Shown in pieces: positions 41,981-52,335 of a stretch of DNA of 64,000 bases (its first letter is position 1; each line of letters opens with the position of its first letter). A model generated the notes under the pieces. The model was given only the letters and a program-made list of their open reading frames with translations. It searched no databases and was not told the origin of the DNA. The DNA comes from Acidovorax sp. NB1 (GTDB lineage Bacteria; Pseudomonadota; Gammaproteobacteria; Burkholderiales; Burkholderiaceae_C): NCBI RefSeq assembly GCF_005405905.1, contig NZ_BJHU01000026.1, forward strand, positions 205,108-269,107, read 5' to 3'. The position numbers and the translations under genes are program-made.

Positions 41981-43675
41981 ATGTCTGCTGTTGCTGAAGT
42001 CCCTCTCAATCCGCTCCCGCCGCCCGCCAGTCCCAACTGGCTGCAGCGGCTGTCCGCCCTCGACCGGGCGCAGCGCATGCGGCTGGGCGTGGGCGTGGCG
42101 CTGCTGGTCGCTGCTGCCGTGGCTGCCATTGTCATGGGGCGCCAGCCCGACTACCGGGTGCTGTTCGCCAACCTGAACGACAAGGATGGCGGCGCCATCG
42201 TGGCCCAGCTGTCGCAGATGAATGTGCCCTACAAACACTCCGAAGGGGGCGGTGCCATCCTGATTCCGGCAGACCGGGTGCACGACGTGCGCCTGCGCCT
42301 GGCCACCCAGGGACTGCCCAAGGGCTCGGTGGCTGGTTTCGAACTGATGGAATCCAGCAAGTTCGGGATGACGCAGTTTCAGGAGCGCCTGAACTTCCAG
42401 CGTGGCCTGGAGGGCGAGCTGACCCGCTCCATCCAGGCGCTGTCGTCGGTACAAGGTGCGCGCGTGCACTTGGCGCTGCCCAACCAGAACGGGTTCTTCC
42501 GCGAGCAGCAAAAGCCCTCGGCATCGGTGCTGGTGAGCCTGCACCCCGGCCGCATCCTGGACCGTGCCCAGCTGGCTGGCATCGTGCATTTGGTGGCTTC
42601 CAGCGTGCCAGAGTTGTCTCCCTCGGCCGTCAGCGTGCTGGACGACACGGGCAAGCTGCTGTCGCAGACGCCCGATACCGCCGCCGGGGCCGAAGTGAAT
42701 GCGCAGCAGCTGCTGTATGTGCAGCAGATCGAGCAGCAGTACACCCGCCGCATCATGGACATCCTTGAGCCCGTGGTGGGCCGGGACAACGTCAAGGCCC
42801 AGGTCACGGCCGAAGTGGATTTCACGCAGACAGAGTCCACCTCCGAGCAGTTCCGCCCCAACCAGACGCCCGACTCCAGCGCGGTGCGCAGCCAGCAGGT
42901 GCTGGAGAGCCGGGGCAGCTCCAGCAAGACCGCCACGGGTGTGCCCGGCGCGGTGGCCAACCAGCCACCCGCACCTTCGACCGCCCCCATCAATGGCGCG
43001 AACCCCGCCCCCAATGCCGGCGGCCAGCAGGGCACGGAAGAGCAGACGAACAAGCGCGAGTCCACCACCAACTACGAAGTGGACAAGACCGTCCGCGTCA
43101 CGCGCGGCAGCACAGGCGCCGTCAAGCGCCTGAGCGCGGCCGTGGTGGTGAACTACCAGTCTGGCGAGGACAAGGGCAAGCCGATCACCAAGGCGCTCAC
43201 GCCCGAACAGATCGAGCAGATGACGGCCCTGGTGCGCGAGACCATTGGCTTCAACAAGGATCGGGGGGACTCGGTCAACCTCATGAACACGCCGTTCCAG
43301 GTGGCTGCGGTGCCTTCCACTGACGTTCCGCTGTGGAAGCAGCCTGAGGTCGTCGATCTGGCCAAGACCTTTGCGTGGCCGGTGGGTGCGGTGCTGTTTG
43401 CTGCGCTGGTGCTGCTGGGCCTGGTGCGGCCCGCACTCAAGGCGCCTGCACCAGCCAAGGCCAGCGCCGCACCGGTGCCCGGTGGCCAGCTCGATGCCCT
43501 GGAGGCCGACACGCCCGAGCGCCCCGCGCTGCCCGCACCGTCCAGGAAGGACGAAGCGGTGCCCGCGACCCCCGAGCAACTGCGCCTGGAAGACGCGCGC
43601 GTGCTTGCCAAGGAGAATCCGGTCGCTGTGGCGAACATTCTCAAGACCTGGCTCAACGGCGACGCCGCCGCCTAG
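41981..43675 (+). CDS. fliF: MS-ring protein FliF
   Basis: 564 residues from the ATG at 41981 (MSAVAEVPLNPLPPPASP). Transmembrane helix 1 is about 37-57 (LGVGVALLVAAAVAAIVMG) and helix 2 about 455-475. The periplasmic ring-building part contains RQPDYRVLFANLNDKDGGAI and VQGARVHLALPNQNGFFREQ. The C-terminus binds FliG. A Pro/Ala/Gly-rich insert (about 320-350) lies in the periplasmic part. It starts the fliFGHIJKLMNOPQR operon. Confidence 0.96.
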   Translation: MSAVAEVPLNPLPPPASPNWLQRLSALDRAQRMRLGVGVALLVAAAVAAIVMGRQPDYRVLFANLNDKDGGAIVAQLSQMNVPYKHSEGGGAILIPADRVHDVRLRLATQGLPKGSVAGFELMESSKFGMTQFQERLNFQRGLEGELTRSIQALSSVQGARVHLALPNQNGFFREQQKPSASVLVSLHPGRILDRAQLAGIVHLVASSVPELSPSAVSVLDDTGKLLSQTPDTAAGAEVNAQQLLYVQQIEQQYTRRIMDILEPVVGRDNVKAQVTAEVDFTQTESTSEQFRPNQTPDSSAVRSQQVLESRGSSSKTATGVPGAVANQPPAPSTAPINGANPAPNAGGQQGTEEQTNKRESTTNYEVDKTVRVTRGSTGAVKRLSAAVVVNYQSGEDKGKPITKALTPEQIEQMTALVRETIGFNKDRGDSVNLMNTPFQVAAVPSTDVPLWKQPEVVDLAKTFAWPVGAVLFAALVLLGLVRPALKAPAPAKASAAPVPGGQLDALEADTPERPALPAPSRKDEAVPATPEQLRLEDARVLAKENPVAVANILKTWLNGDAAA

Positions 43676-43699
43676 CCACCGATTGCACGGACTCCCACC

Positions 43700-44695
43700 A
43701 TGGACGACCAAGGCCTTCACGATGCCGCCATCATGCTGATGTCCCTCGGCGAAGAGGAGGCGGCCGAAGTATTCAAGCATTTCTCGCCCAAGGAAGTGCA
43801 GAAGCTGGGCGAAACCATTGCGCGCATGCGCTCGGTCTCGCGCGAGAAGGTGGACGAGGTCATCAACAAGTTCTCGAACGCTGCAGCCGCACAAAGCCTG
43901 CTGGTGTCCGACACGGGCAACTATGTGCGGGCTGTGCTCAAGCGCGCCCTGGGCGATGACAAGGCCGGGCTGCTGATCGACCGCATCCTGCAAGGGGGCG
44001 ATGTCTCGGGCATCGAGAGCCTCAAGTGGATGGACCCGCTGTCGGTGGCCGAGCTGCTGCGCAACGAGCATCCGCAGATCGTGGCCGCCATCCTGGTGCA
44101 CCTGGACAGCGACCAGGCCTCGGGCATCCTGATGCATCTGACAGACCGCCAGCGCAGCGAAATCCTGTTGCGCGTTGCCACGCTCGAAGGTATCCAGCCC
44201 ACGGCCCTCAAGGACCTCAACGAGGTGCTCTTCAAGGTGCTGGCGGGCGGCGACAAGATCCGCAAAAGCTCGCTCGGGGGCGTCAAGGCCGCCGCCGAAA
44301 TCATCAACCTGCTGGGCGGCAACATGGACGCCGTGGTGCTCGAATCCATCCGGGGCTACGACCCGGACCTGGCCCAGAAGATCATGGACAAGATGTTCGT
44401 GTTCGAGGATGTGCTAAAGCTCGACAACGCCGCCATCCAGTCTGTGCTCAAGGAAGTGGCGTCCGAGACCCTCATCGTGGCGCTCAAGGGCGCCGTGCCC
44501 GAGCTGCGCGAGAAGTTTCTGTCCAACATGTCGTCGCGTGCCGCCGAAGCGCTGCGCGAAGACCTGGAATCCCGTGGCCCGATGCGGCTGTCCGAAGTGG
44601 AAGCGCAGCAGAAGGAAATTCTCAAGACGATCCGGCGCCTGTCCGATGAAGGCCAGATCGTGATCGGAGGCGGCGGTGATGATGCCTTCGTCTAA
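43700..44695 (+). CDS. fliG: motor switch protein FliG
   Basis: 331 residues, standard length. The N-terminal domain (MDDQGLHDAAIMLMSLGEEE then AAEVFKHFSPKEVQKLGETI) binds FliF. The middle has MDPLSVAELLRNEHPQIVAA, the EHPQ motif. The C-terminal torque domain has FVFEDVLKLDNAAIQSVLKE and LREKFLSNMSSRAAEALRED, with its charged residues. It transmits torque from MotA. It is 24 bp after fliF and overlaps fliH. Confidence 0.97.
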   Translation: MDDQGLHDAAIMLMSLGEEEAAEVFKHFSPKEVQKLGETIARMRSVSREKVDEVINKFSNAAAAQSLLVSDTGNYVRAVLKRALGDDKAGLLIDRILQGGDVSGIESLKWMDPLSVAELLRNEHPQIVAAILVHLDSDQASGILMHLTDRQRSEILLRVATLEGIQPTALKDLNEVLFKVLAGGDKIRKSSLGGVKAAAEIINLLGGNMDAVVLESIRGYDPDLAQKIMDKMFVFEDVLKLDNAAIQSVLKEVASETLIVALKGAVPELREKFLSNMSSRAAEALREDLESRGPMRLSEVEAQQKEILKTIRRLSDEGQIVIGGGGDDAFV

Positions 44696-45413
44696 CAACC
44701 AGCGGTCGTATTCGCGCTTCATCCCCAGCGAGGAAGTGGGCGACTTCAAGGCGTGGAAGTTCAGCGCGGTGGACGGCTCGGACCTCGTGGAGCCCGTGCC
44801 GGAGCCGGTGGCGGAAATCCCGGTCGAGGTTGATGAAGCCGCGCTGCAGGCGCAGCAGGAGCTGCTGCAGCAAGCCAGCGACGACGCCTATGCCGAGGGT
44901 TTTGCCCGGGGTCAGGCGCAGACCGCGCTGGAGTGGCAGCGCCGCATGGACGACTACATCGCCCAGCAGGGGCAAGAGGCCGCGCAGCGCCTGCAGGGGG
45001 TGTTGCAGACATTGGACGCCAGCCTGATCGACATGCAGCAGCAGATGGCCCAGCAGCTGCTGGAATTGGCATGCGACATTGCGCGCCAGGTGGTGCGCCA
45101 GGAGCTGTCCGTCAACCCCAACGCCTTGCAACCCGTGGTGCGCGAAGCTGTGGGCATGCTGCTGACCGAGGGGCGGCCCGCCACGGTGCGTCTTAATCCG
45201 CTCGATATGGAGTCAGTGGCACAACCGTTGCGTGAAGAGCTGGATGGGCCGGGGGTGCAGTGGATTGCGGATGGGGCCGTGCGCGCTGGCGGTTGCCTGG
45301 TGGAGTCTGCAGGCACGGTGGTGGATGGCAGCCTGGACAAACGCTGGCAGCGTGCCATTGCTGCCCTGGGCCTGCAGTCGCCCTGGGACGAGGGAGAAGG
45401 CGATGAGCGCTGA
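44679..45413 (+). CDS. fliH: export ATPase regulator FliH
   Basis: About 244 residues from the ATG at 44679, inside the fliG 3' end; a GTG three bases earlier and an ATG three later are alternatives, and GGAGG lies upstream. The N-terminal stretch ([20 protein letters not shown]) is the Trp-containing FlhA/C-ring contact region. The middle is a coiled coil ([20 protein letters not shown]), and the C-terminal domain ([20 protein letters not shown]) binds FliI. It overlaps fliI by 11 bp. Confidence 0.93.
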   Translation: MMPSSNNQRSYSRFIPSEEVGDFKAWKFSAVDGSDLVEPVPEPVAEIPVEVDEAALQAQQELLQQASDDAYAEGFARGQAQTALEWQRRMDDYIAQQGQEAAQRLQGVLQTLDASLIDMQQQMAQQLLELACDIARQVVRQELSVNPNALQPVVREAVGMLLTEGRPATVRLNPLDMESVAQPLREELDGPGVQWIADGAVRAGGCLVESAGTVVDGSLDKRWQRAIAALGLQSPWDEGEGDER

Positions 45414-46797
45414 GGCTCCCTCTGCCTGGACGCGTTTCATGGACGACGCGCGTGAGCGCGTAGCCGAAGGGGCGCCGCTGGAAACGCGTGGCACGCTCAC
45501 CCGCTTGACGGGCCTGGTGCTGGAGGCCGTGGGCATCAAGGTGCCGGTGGGATCCCAGTGCATGGTGCAGATGCCGGGCCGGGAGCCGGTGCTGGCCGAG
45601 GTGGTGGGTTTTTCCGCCGACCGTGCGTTTTTGATGCCAGCGGGCGACATCCACGGCCTGTCGAGTGGTGCCAGTGTGTTTCCGGCCGCGCCCTACATTC
45701 CTATCCCCCGCCTGGGCGAGCCGCCCCGGCCTGTGCAGCGTGCGGGCGTGCTGCGCCTGCCCATGGGCGACGGGTTGCTGGGGCGCGTGGTGGATGCCCA
45801 GGGCCTGCCCCTGGACCATGGCGGCCCGGTGCAGGACGTGGCGGCCGAGCCCATGGGGCGCCGACAGATCAATGCCATGGACCGTGACCCGGTGCGCGAG
45901 CCGCTGGACACGGGCGTGCGAGCCATCAACGCCCTCTTGACCGTGGGGCGTGGCCAGCGTCTGGGCCTGTTTGCAGGCTCCGGGGTGGGCAAGAGCGTGC
46001 TGCTGGGCATGATGGCCCGCTACACCCGGGCCGACGTCATCGTGGTCGGTCTCATTGGCGAACGGGGCCGCGAGGTCAAGGAGTTCGTGGAAGACATCCT
46101 GGGCGCCGAGGGCCGCGCGCGCTCGGTGGTGGTGGCTGCACCTGCGGACGCACCGCCGCTGCTGCGCATGCAGGGCGCGGCTTATGCCACGGCCGTGGCC
46201 GAACATTTCCGCGACAAGGGGCAGCATGTGCTGCTGCTCATGGATTCGCTCACCCGCTATGCCATGGCCCAGCGCGAAATCGCTCTGGCCATTGGCGAGC
46301 CGCCCGCCACCAAGGGCTACCCCCCGTCGTGTTTTGCCAAGCTGCCCGCTCTGGTGGAGCGCAGCGGCAATGGCCTGCACGGCGTGGGGTCCATCACCGC
46401 TTTCTACACCGTGCTGTCGGAAGGTGACGACCAGCAGGACCCCATTGCCGATGCGGCGCGCGCCATCCTGGATGGGCACATCGTGCTGTCGCGGGCACTG
46501 GCCGAGACGGGGCACTTCCCGGCCATCGATATCGAGCAATCGGCCTCCCGGGTGATGCACAACGTGGTGTCGCGCGGGCACTTTGACCTGGCACGCAACT
46601 TCCGCGCCGTGTACTCGCGCTACCAGAAGAGCCGGGACCTGGTGCAGGTGGGTGCCTACATGAGTGGCTCGGACCCTGCGCTGGACGAGGCCATCCGCCT
46701 CCAGCCGCAGATGGCGGGCTTTTTGCAGCAGGACATGTTCGAGGCGGCCTCCATGGACCAGAGCGTGACGGCCATGGCCTCGGTGCTGGACCGCTGA
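45403..46797 (+). CDS. fliI: flagellar export ATPase FliI
   Basis: 464 residues from the ATG at 45403, 5 bp after AGGGAGAAGG. Walker A is GSGVGKS at 192-198, and [20 protein letters not shown] and [20 protein letters not shown] (Walker B) follow. It is a relative of F1-ATPase beta that unloads chaperone-substrate complexes at the gate. It overlaps fliH and lies 19 bp before fliJ. Confidence 0.97.
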   Translation: MSAEAPSAWTRFMDDARERVAEGAPLETRGTLTRLTGLVLEAVGIKVPVGSQCMVQMPGREPVLAEVVGFSADRAFLMPAGDIHGLSSGASVFPAAPYIPIPRLGEPPRPVQRAGVLRLPMGDGLLGRVVDAQGLPLDHGGPVQDVAAEPMGRRQINAMDRDPVREPLDTGVRAINALLTVGRGQRLGLFAGSGVGKSVLLGMMARYTRADVIVVGLIGERGREVKEFVEDILGAEGRARSVVVAAPADAPPLLRMQGAAYATAVAEHFRDKGQHVLLLMDSLTRYAMAQREIALAIGEPPATKGYPPSCFAKLPALVERSGNGLHGVGSITAFYTVLSEGDDQQDPIADAARAILDGHIVLSRALAETGHFPAIDIEQSASRVMHNVVSRGHFDLARNFRAVYSRYQKSRDLVQVGAYMSGSDPALDEAIRLQPQMAGFLQQDMFEAASMDQSVTAMASVLDR

Positions 46798-46816
46798 CCG
46801 CCACGGGTAACCCGCC

Positions 46817-47281
46817 ATGTCCAGCCTGAACTCCCTCGCCGTTGCCGTGGATGTGGCTTCCCGCAAACGGGATGCCGCACGCAAGGTGCTGCAGGACGCA
46901 CTGGCTGCGCAGCAGGCGGCGCGTGCGCAACTCGACCAGCTGGAAGACTACGCCCGCGAAACCGAGTCCCACTGGGGGGTGAAGGCCGACACCGCCATGC
47001 AACCCGAAGTGATGTACCACCACTACCAGTTCATGAACCGCCTGGGCCATGCGGCCAGCATTCAGACGGGGGTGGTCAGCGACCAGGCGGGGCGGGTGGA
47101 GAGTGCCCAGCGCGCGTTGCTTGAGGCGGAGTTGCGCCTCACCAGCCTGCGCAAGGTGGTGGACAAGCGGCGCCACGATCTGGAGCTGCAGCAAATGCGC
47201 AGAGACCAGAAACAGACCGATGAACGGGCCGCGCTGCAGTACCGCAGCGCAGGCCAAGGGGCCCAGGGCCAGGAGCATTGA
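46817..47281 (+). CDS. fliJ: export chaperone/ATPase stalk FliJ
   Basis: 154 residues, an antiparallel coiled coil: LNSLAVAVDVASRKRDAARK then VLQDALAAQQAARAQLDQLE for the first helix, ESAQRALLEAELRLTSLRKV then VDKRRHDLELQQMRRDQKQT for the second. FliJ acts like a gamma subunit inside the FliI ring. It sits between fliI and fliK, only 2 bp before fliK. Confidence 0.93.
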   Translation: MSSLNSLAVAVDVASRKRDAARKVLQDALAAQQAARAQLDQLEDYARETESHWGVKADTAMQPEVMYHHYQFMNRLGHAASIQTGVVSDQAGRVESAQRALLEAELRLTSLRKVVDKRRHDLELQQMRRDQKQTDERAALQYRSAGQGAQGQEH

Positions 47282-47283
47282 CC

Positions 47284-48615
47284 ATGGAACAGACAAAAAT
47301 TTCCTCAGGGCAGGGCGGCACACACGCAGCCCACGCCACGCGGGCGAAAACGCCTGCGCAACAGCAAGGAACGGACGCTGCGGATGCAGCCTCGGCAGGG
47401 GGGTTTCTTGCGTTGCTGGCTGCGCTCGACGACGTGTCTGCAGAAATGGCTCCGACGGACCTCGCTGCAGGTCCCGCGCAACGGGATATGGATGCTGCGG
47501 CCATGGCGGCCTGGCAAGGGCTGTTTTCGCCAACCCAGAATGACCTTTCCAACACGGGATTGGTGCGGCAGGCCGACGGGACGCTGCGCCCGGAGTCCTT
47601 GGTGAACGGGGTGCTGGCAGGCACGGGGGCTGCGGGCGACATGGCGATGAACGACCCGCTGGTCAACGGAGGGCTGCCCCAAGGGCTGGTGGCCGAGACG
47701 GCAAAACTCGACACTTCGGCGGATTTCAAGGACCTCAAGGAGACACCAACCCAAAGCACGGTGGCTGGATTTGGCCGCAGCTTCTCGCGCATGCTGGGCA
47801 CCCAGGCCCAGCGGGTGGGGGGGGCTGGAGGGGCGGAAGTTGCCACGGGTGCAGCCTTGGGCGCGGACGCTGCGCAGCGCCATTCCGCGTCTCAGGGCGC
47901 TGCGGCGGCGCTCGCCCAGGCCACTGGCGAACGTGCGACCGTGGGAGCGCTGGTCGCGAGCGCCGTAGCGGAGCGCGGCGTTGGTACGCCCGCATCTCCA
48001 GAGGGGCGTGACATGGTCTTCGCTGGGGCCGACAGTTTGCTGGCGGGTGTGGTGGCCGCCAGAGGGGCGGAGGCTGCGCCTGGCGGGCGCCCTGGCGAGG
48101 GGAATGCCGGAGGCGGCGGCTGGTCCGATGGCGCAGCGGGTATGTCTCCCCTGGAGCATGGGAACACCGACAACACTGCCGTGTTTGTGGACCCTGCTGC
48201 AGCCGGAGCCGAGGAGCAGGTGGCCGATCAGGTGGCCTACTGGGTCAACCAGAAGACGCAGAACGCTGAGCTGACGCTCAACCGGGACGGCCAGCCTGTG
48301 GAGGTTTCCGTGTCCCTGTCCGGCAATGAAGCGCATGTCACCTTCCGCAGCGACCAGGCGCAGACACGCGAGATGCTTGATCAGAGCATGGCCCAGCTGC
48401 GGGATCTGTTGCGCAGTGAAGGGCTGGTGCTGTCGGGTATGTCGGTGGGGACATCGACACGGGATGGCGCAGGCCCGCAGGGCGGTGACGCGGGGCAGTC
48501 CCGTGGCCGCGACGGCGCCCGCCAGGCCCAGGTGCTGTCGAGTGCGCCGGTCGGCACCGCATCGCTGGCGCGTGACGGCAGTGGGCCCGACCGCAGCGTG
48601 GATATTTTTGTGTGA
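47284..48615 (+). CDS. fliK: hook-length control protein FliK
   Basis: 443 residues from the ATG at 47284. The long N-terminal ruler part (about 1-300) is Ala/Gly/Thr-rich and unstructured in appearance. The C-terminal FliK domain reads NAELTLNRDGQPVEVSVSLS, NEAHVTFRSDQAQTREMLDQ then SMAQLRDLLRSEGLVLSGMS. It measures the hook and triggers the FlhB switch. A 208-bp gap, larger than others in the operon, separates it from fliL. Confidence 0.93.
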   Translation: MEQTKISSGQGGTHAAHATRAKTPAQQQGTDAADAASAGGFLALLAALDDVSAEMAPTDLAAGPAQRDMDAAAMAAWQGLFSPTQNDLSNTGLVRQADGTLRPESLVNGVLAGTGAAGDMAMNDPLVNGGLPQGLVAETAKLDTSADFKDLKETPTQSTVAGFGRSFSRMLGTQAQRVGGAGGAEVATGAALGADAAQRHSASQGAAAALAQATGERATVGALVASAVAERGVGTPASPEGRDMVFAGADSLLAGVVAARGAEAAPGGRPGEGNAGGGGWSDGAAGMSPLEHGNTDNTAVFVDPAAAGAEEQVADQVAYWVNQKTQNAELTLNRDGQPVEVSVSLSGNEAHVTFRSDQAQTREMLDQSMAQLRDLLRSEGLVLSGMSVGTSTRDGAGPQGGDAGQSRGRDGARQAQVLSSAPVGTASLARDGSGPDRSVDIFV

Positions 48616-48823
48616 TCTTTTCACGCCAGGTGGGGAGGGCAGCGCAGGCTGCCACCACCAGCGCACCCCCGAGTGCAAGGGGGCGAGCGCGGTGAATGCC
48701 ATGGTTTTGGGCTTTTATTCTGGCTATTATTGGTTACACCCCCGTCCAATAATGGGCCATCCGGCTTTGCTTGCACTTTGATAGCGCAAGTGTGGCCTGC
48801 TCCCTACCGCAAGGAACACCATC

Positions 48824-49405
48824 GTGTCAGCCAATCCCCCCGCAGCGGCCCCCGCGAAAAGCAAGAAGATGCTCATCATCATCATCGGCGTCGTTGTGGC
48901 GGTGCTGGTGATTGGTGGGGGTGCTGCGGCTTGGTTCATGACCCGCTCGCACGGGGATGAAGAGGAGGGTGGTGGTGCACCCGCTGCCCGCAAGGAGGCG
49001 CCCAAGGTGGCCCCTACTTTCCTGCCCATGGAAAACATGGTGGTCAACCTGGCCGATCCTGGCGGGGATCGGTTTGCCCAGATAGGCATCACCCTGGAGC
49101 TGGAAGACGCCAAAACCGCCGATCAGGTCAAGCTGTACCTGCCGACCATTCGCAGTGGCATCCTGATGCTGGTGTCCCAGCGCACGTCGTCCGAGCTGCT
49201 GATGCGCGAGGGCAAGGAGAAGCTGGCCGCCGACATTCGCCGTGAAGTCTCCCGGCCCCTGGGGTATTCGGTGCCCACCGAGCGTGAACGTGCGCGTGCA
49301 GCTGAGGCCGACCAGGATGGAGAGGCTGAAGACCGCCCGGCGCGCAAGCGCACCGAGCGCAATCCCGTGCTGCGGGTGCTCTTCTCCAACTTCATCATTC
49401 AGTGA
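48824..49405 (+). CDS. fliL: stator-associated membrane protein FliL
   Basis: 193 residues starting at a GTG, with AAGGA 9 bp upstream. One transmembrane helix follows a Lys-rich start (KSKKMLIIIIGVVVAVLVIG), then an acidic/Gly linker and the FliL domain (FLPMENMVVNLADPGGDRFA, GKEKLAADIRREVSRPLG). A charged insert at about 145-170 (ERARAAEADQDGEAEDRPAR) is longer than in many FliL. It supports stator function around the motor. fliM follows by 18 bp. Confidence 0.94.
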   Translation: MSANPPAAAPAKSKKMLIIIIGVVVAVLVIGGGAAAWFMTRSHGDEEEGGGAPAARKEAPKVAPTFLPMENMVVNLADPGGDRFAQIGITLELEDAKTADQVKLYLPTIRSGILMLVSQRTSSELLMREGKEKLAADIRREVSRPLGYSVPTERERARAAEADQDGEAEDRPARKRTERNPVLRVLFSNFIIQ

Positions 49406-49423
49406 CACGGGCAAGGACCAGCC

Positions 49424-50428
49424 ATGAGTGATTCATTTCTTTCGCAGGAAGAGGTTGATGCCCTTCTCGAAGGGGTCACTGGCGAAAGCCAGAAGTCGGT
49501 CGAGGAAGTGGCCGAAGCGGGGTCCGTACGCAACTACGACATTTCCAGCCAGGAACGCATCGTCCGTGGCCGCATGCCGACGATGGAAATCGTCAACGAG
49601 CGGTTTGCGCGCAACTTCCGCATCGGGCTGTTCAATTTCATCCGGCGCAGCCCGGAAATTTCGGTGGGCACAGTGTCCGTACAGCGCTACAGCGCCTTTC
49701 TGCGCGAGCTGGCAGTGCCGACCAACTTCAACATCGTGGCGATCCGCCCCCTGCGCGGGAGCGGGCTCATCGTGTGCGAGCCCTCGCTGGTGTTCGGCAT
49801 CATCGATACGCTGTATGGCGGGGTTGGCAAGTTCCAGACCCGGATCGAGGGGCGCGATTTTTCGCCCACCGAGCAGCGCGTCATCAACCGGCTGGTGGAT
49901 GTGATCTGCACGGAGTACAAGAAAGCCTGGCAGGGCATCTACCCGCTGGAGCTGGAGTACCAGCGCTCGGAAATGCAGCCCCAATTCGCCAACATCGCCA
50001 CGCCCAGCGAAATTGTGGTGTCCACGGCCTTCCAGCTGGAAATCGGCGACCTCTCCGGTGCCATCCATGTCTGCATGCCGTATGCCACGCTGGAGCCGAT
50101 CCGCGATGTGCTGTATTCGTCCACGCAGGGCGATTCCATCGAGGTGGACCGCCGGTGGGTGAACGTGCTCAAGCGCGAAATCCAGTCTGCAGAAGTCACG
50201 CTGGTGGCGGAGCTGGCCAAGGCCGACGCCACGGTGGAGCAGTTGCTGGCCATGAAGCCAGGTGACTTCATCGAGCTGGACCGAGAGCCCCGCATTCGGG
50301 CATCGATCGGAGGGGTTCCTATTTTTGAATGCCAGTATGGAACCCACAACTCCAAGTACGCCATCCGCATTGAAGAATGCTTGCGTAATTCGGACATGAG
50401 CTGGCTGGGAGAGAAAAATGGCAACTGA
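49424..50428 (+). CDS. fliM: motor switch protein FliM
   Basis: 334 residues. The first residues, MSDSFLSQEEVDALLEGVTG, form the CheY-P binding peptide. The CheC-like middle domain (MPTMEIVNERFARNFRIGLF, GGVGKFQTRIEGRDFSPTEQ) and C-terminal SpoA domain (LLAMKPGDFIELDREPRIRA) follow. It sits in the C-ring and receives CheY-P to reverse the motor. It overlaps fliN by 11 bp. Confidence 0.97.
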   Translation: MSDSFLSQEEVDALLEGVTGESQKSVEEVAEAGSVRNYDISSQERIVRGRMPTMEIVNERFARNFRIGLFNFIRRSPEISVGTVSVQRYSAFLRELAVPTNFNIVAIRPLRGSGLIVCEPSLVFGIIDTLYGGVGKFQTRIEGRDFSPTEQRVINRLVDVICTEYKKAWQGIYPLELEYQRSEMQPQFANIATPSEIVVSTAFQLEIGDLSGAIHVCMPYATLEPIRDVLYSSTQGDSIEVDRRWVNVLKREIQSAEVTLVAELAKADATVEQLLAMKPGDFIELDREPRIRASIGGVPIFECQYGTHNSKYAIRIEECLRNSDMSWLGEKNGN

Positions 50429-50861
50429 AGAAGACAACAAGGACGCAGGCGCAGAAGACCCGTTTGCGGGCTGGGCCGAGGCGCTGGAAGAGCAAAAACG
50501 CACCGACGACAAGCCTGCGGACGCAGAGCAGGGTGGCCCGTTGTCCGGCGAGCCCGTGCGGCCGTTTTCCGGCTCCGCAGGTTCGGACGGAACCGTCAAC
50601 GACATCAACATGGTGTTGGACATCCCGGTCCAGCTGTCGGTGGAGCTGGGGCGCACCAAGGTGCCGATCAAGTACATCCTCCAGCTGGCGCAAGGCTCGG
50701 TGGTGGAGCTGGATGCGCTGGCAGGCGAACCCATGGACGTGCTGGTCAACGGCTACCTCATCGCCCAGGGCGAGGTGGTGGTGGTGAACGACAAGTTCGG
50801 TATCCGCCTTACCGACGTGGTGACCCCGTCCGAACGCCTGCGCCGGGTCAGCCGTGGATAG
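50418..50861 (+). CDS. fliN: motor switch protein FliN
   Basis: 147 residues from the ATG at 50418, inside the fliM end. An acidic, variable N-terminus (about 1-60) precedes the SpoA domain: VNDINMVLDIPVQLSVELGR, ILQLAQGSVVELDALAGEPM, then VNGYLIAQGEVVVVNDKFGI. It completes the C-ring and docks FliH. fliO follows directly. Confidence 0.96.
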   Translation: MATEEDNKDAGAEDPFAGWAEALEEQKRTDDKPADAEQGGPLSGEPVRPFSGSAGSDGTVNDINMVLDIPVQLSVELGRTKVPIKYILQLAQGSVVELDALAGEPMDVLVNGYLIAQGEVVVVNDKFGIRLTDVVTPSERLRRVSRG

Positions 50862-50868
50862 TGGGAGC

Positions 50869-51252
50869 ATGACCCAGACCCTGCTTGTGGTGGTGCTCTT
50901 TGTGGGCGCCATGGCCGCGCTGCCCTGGCTGGTGCGCCGCGTGCAGCAGCGCCATGCTGCTGGCGGCGTGGCTGCAGGGGCTGCATCGCGTGTGGTGTCA
51001 GCCGTGGCGGTGGGGCCGCAGCAACGGGTGGTGACTGTCGAGGTCGGGCCCGAGCACGCGCGCACCTGGCTGGTGCTGGGGGTGACGGCGCAGCAGGTGA
51101 GTTGTCTGCATGTGTTGCCCGTATCGCCCGTGCCTGTGTCGGCCATGGCCGGTGTAGGCGCCGGGGTGGTGGAGGCGCCTTCGTTTGCGCAACAGATGGC
51201 AGCGGCTGCCGCAGCCACGGTCCCGGCCCCTGAAAAGGCGAGCCATGGTTGA
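50869..51252 (+). CDS. fliO: export apparatus assembly protein FliO
   Basis: 127 residues from the ATG at 50869; a GTG at 50854 inside the fliN end would add five residues. One N-terminal transmembrane helix ([20 protein letters not shown]) and a soluble part with [20 protein letters not shown], the FliO pattern. It helps FliP assemble. It overlaps fliP by 8 bp. The assignment rests on both weak similarity and invariant position. Confidence 0.88.
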   Translation: MTQTLLVVVLFVGAMAALPWLVRRVQQRHAAGGVAAGAASRVVSAVAVGPQQRVVTVEVGPEHARTWLVLGVTAQQVSCLHVLPVSPVPVSAMAGVGAGVVEAPSFAQQMAAAAAATVPAPEKASHG

Positions 51253-52042
51253 CCGATTGCCAACGCGCGCACCGGGCTGCAAGGGGAGGGCTTGGGGGTT
51301 CTGGCTGCTGGCCGCCCTGGCGGGGATAGCGGGGCTGGGGGGGCAAAGCCCGGCGTTTGCGCAGGCGGCCGGAAGTCTGCCCCTGGTGGTGGGCAGCGGC
51401 CCCACGGGCACCAGCTATTCGGTGCCGATCCAGACGCTGCTGTTTTTTACCGCGCTGTCCTTCTTGCCTGCCGTGCTGCTCATGATGACGGGCTTCACCC
51501 GCATCGTGATTGTGTTGTCCCTGCTGCGGCAGGCGCTGGGCACGCAGTCTGCACCACCCAACCAGGTCATCATCGGGTTGTCGCTGTTCCTGACCTTTTT
51601 TGTGATGGGCCCCACCCTGGACCGTGTGTACCAGGAGGCCTACGTGCCCTACACCAACAACACCATCACCTTCGAGCAGGCGCTGGACAAGGCCGAGGCG
51701 CCCATGCGCGGCTTCATGCTCAAGCAGACGCGGCAGTCTGACTTTGCGCTGTTCTCGCGGCTGGCCCGCCTGGACCCGAGCGTGACGGCAGAGACCGCCC
51801 CGATGCGGGTGCTGGTGCCGGCGTTCGTCACCAGCGAGCTGAAGTCGGCGTTCCAGATCGGCTTCATGATCTTCATCCCCTTCCTGGTGATCGACATGGT
51901 GGTGTCGAGCATCCTGATGTCCCTGGGCATGATGATGCTGTCGCCGGTGCTGGTGGCCTTGCCGTTCAAGCTCATGCTGTTTGTGCTGGCGGATGGCTGG
52001 AACCTGCTGATTGGCTCCCTGGCCGCCAGCTTTGTAACCTGA
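51245..52042 (+). CDS. fliP: export gate protein FliP
   Basis: 265 residues from the ATG at 51245. A cleavable-looking signal ending SPAFAQA is followed by [40 protein letters not shown] and [20 protein letters not shown], all strongly conserved in FliP. With FliQ and FliR it forms the export channel. It lies 14 bp before fliQ. Confidence 0.97.
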   Translation: MVDRLPTRAPGCKGRAWGFWLLAALAGIAGLGGQSPAFAQAAGSLPLVVGSGPTGTSYSVPIQTLLFFTALSFLPAVLLMMTGFTRIVIVLSLLRQALGTQSAPPNQVIIGLSLFLTFFVMGPTLDRVYQEAYVPYTNNTITFEQALDKAEAPMRGFMLKQTRQSDFALFSRLARLDPSVTAETAPMRVLVPAFVTSELKSAFQIGFMIFIPFLVIDMVVSSILMSLGMMMLSPVLVALPFKLMLFVLADGWNLLIGSLAASFVT

Positions 52043-52056
52043 AGGAGGAGCACACG

Positions 52057-52326
52057 ATGACTCCGCAAGTGGTACTGACCATCGGGCGTGATGCCCTGAC
52101 CTTGCTCTTGATGATCTCCATGCCGGTGCTGGGGGTGGTCATGGCGGTGGGTCTGCTGGTGAGCATTTTCCAGGCCGTCACCCAGATCCATGAGGCCACC
52201 TTGGCGTTTGTCCCCAAGCTGATCGCTGCGATGGTGGTGTTTGCCATCGCCGGGCCCTGGATGCTTAGCACGCTGGTGGACTTCATCCGGCGAACCATCG
52301 AGTCCATTCCGTCGATGATTGGCTAG
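52057..52326 (+). CDS. fliQ: export gate protein FliQ
   Basis: 89 residues with two hydrophobic helices, DALTLLLMISMPVLGVVMAV and LIAAMVVFAIAGPWMLSTLV, standard for FliQ. AAGGAGGAG precedes the start. It is part of the export channel. A copy of the dispersed repeat lies between it and fliR. Confidence 0.97.
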   Translation: MTPQVVLTIGRDALTLLLMISMPVLGVVMAVGLLVSIFQAVTQIHEATLAFVPKLIAAMVVFAIAGPWMLSTLVDFIRRTIESIPSMIG

Positions 52327-52335
52327 ATTTTTTTA

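Noticed and set aside
41942..44137. Long open frame (731 codons) opposite fliF and fliG
   Set aside because: It is antisense to two well-supported genes, His/Arg/Gly-rich, and matches no family. High GC content makes stop codons rare on the opposite strand.
48616..48823. The 208-bp fliK-fliL gap as an eighth copy of the dispersed repeat
   Set aside because: It contains TTGATAGCGCAAG and an AT-rich part, but does not align with the other copies over a meaningful length.
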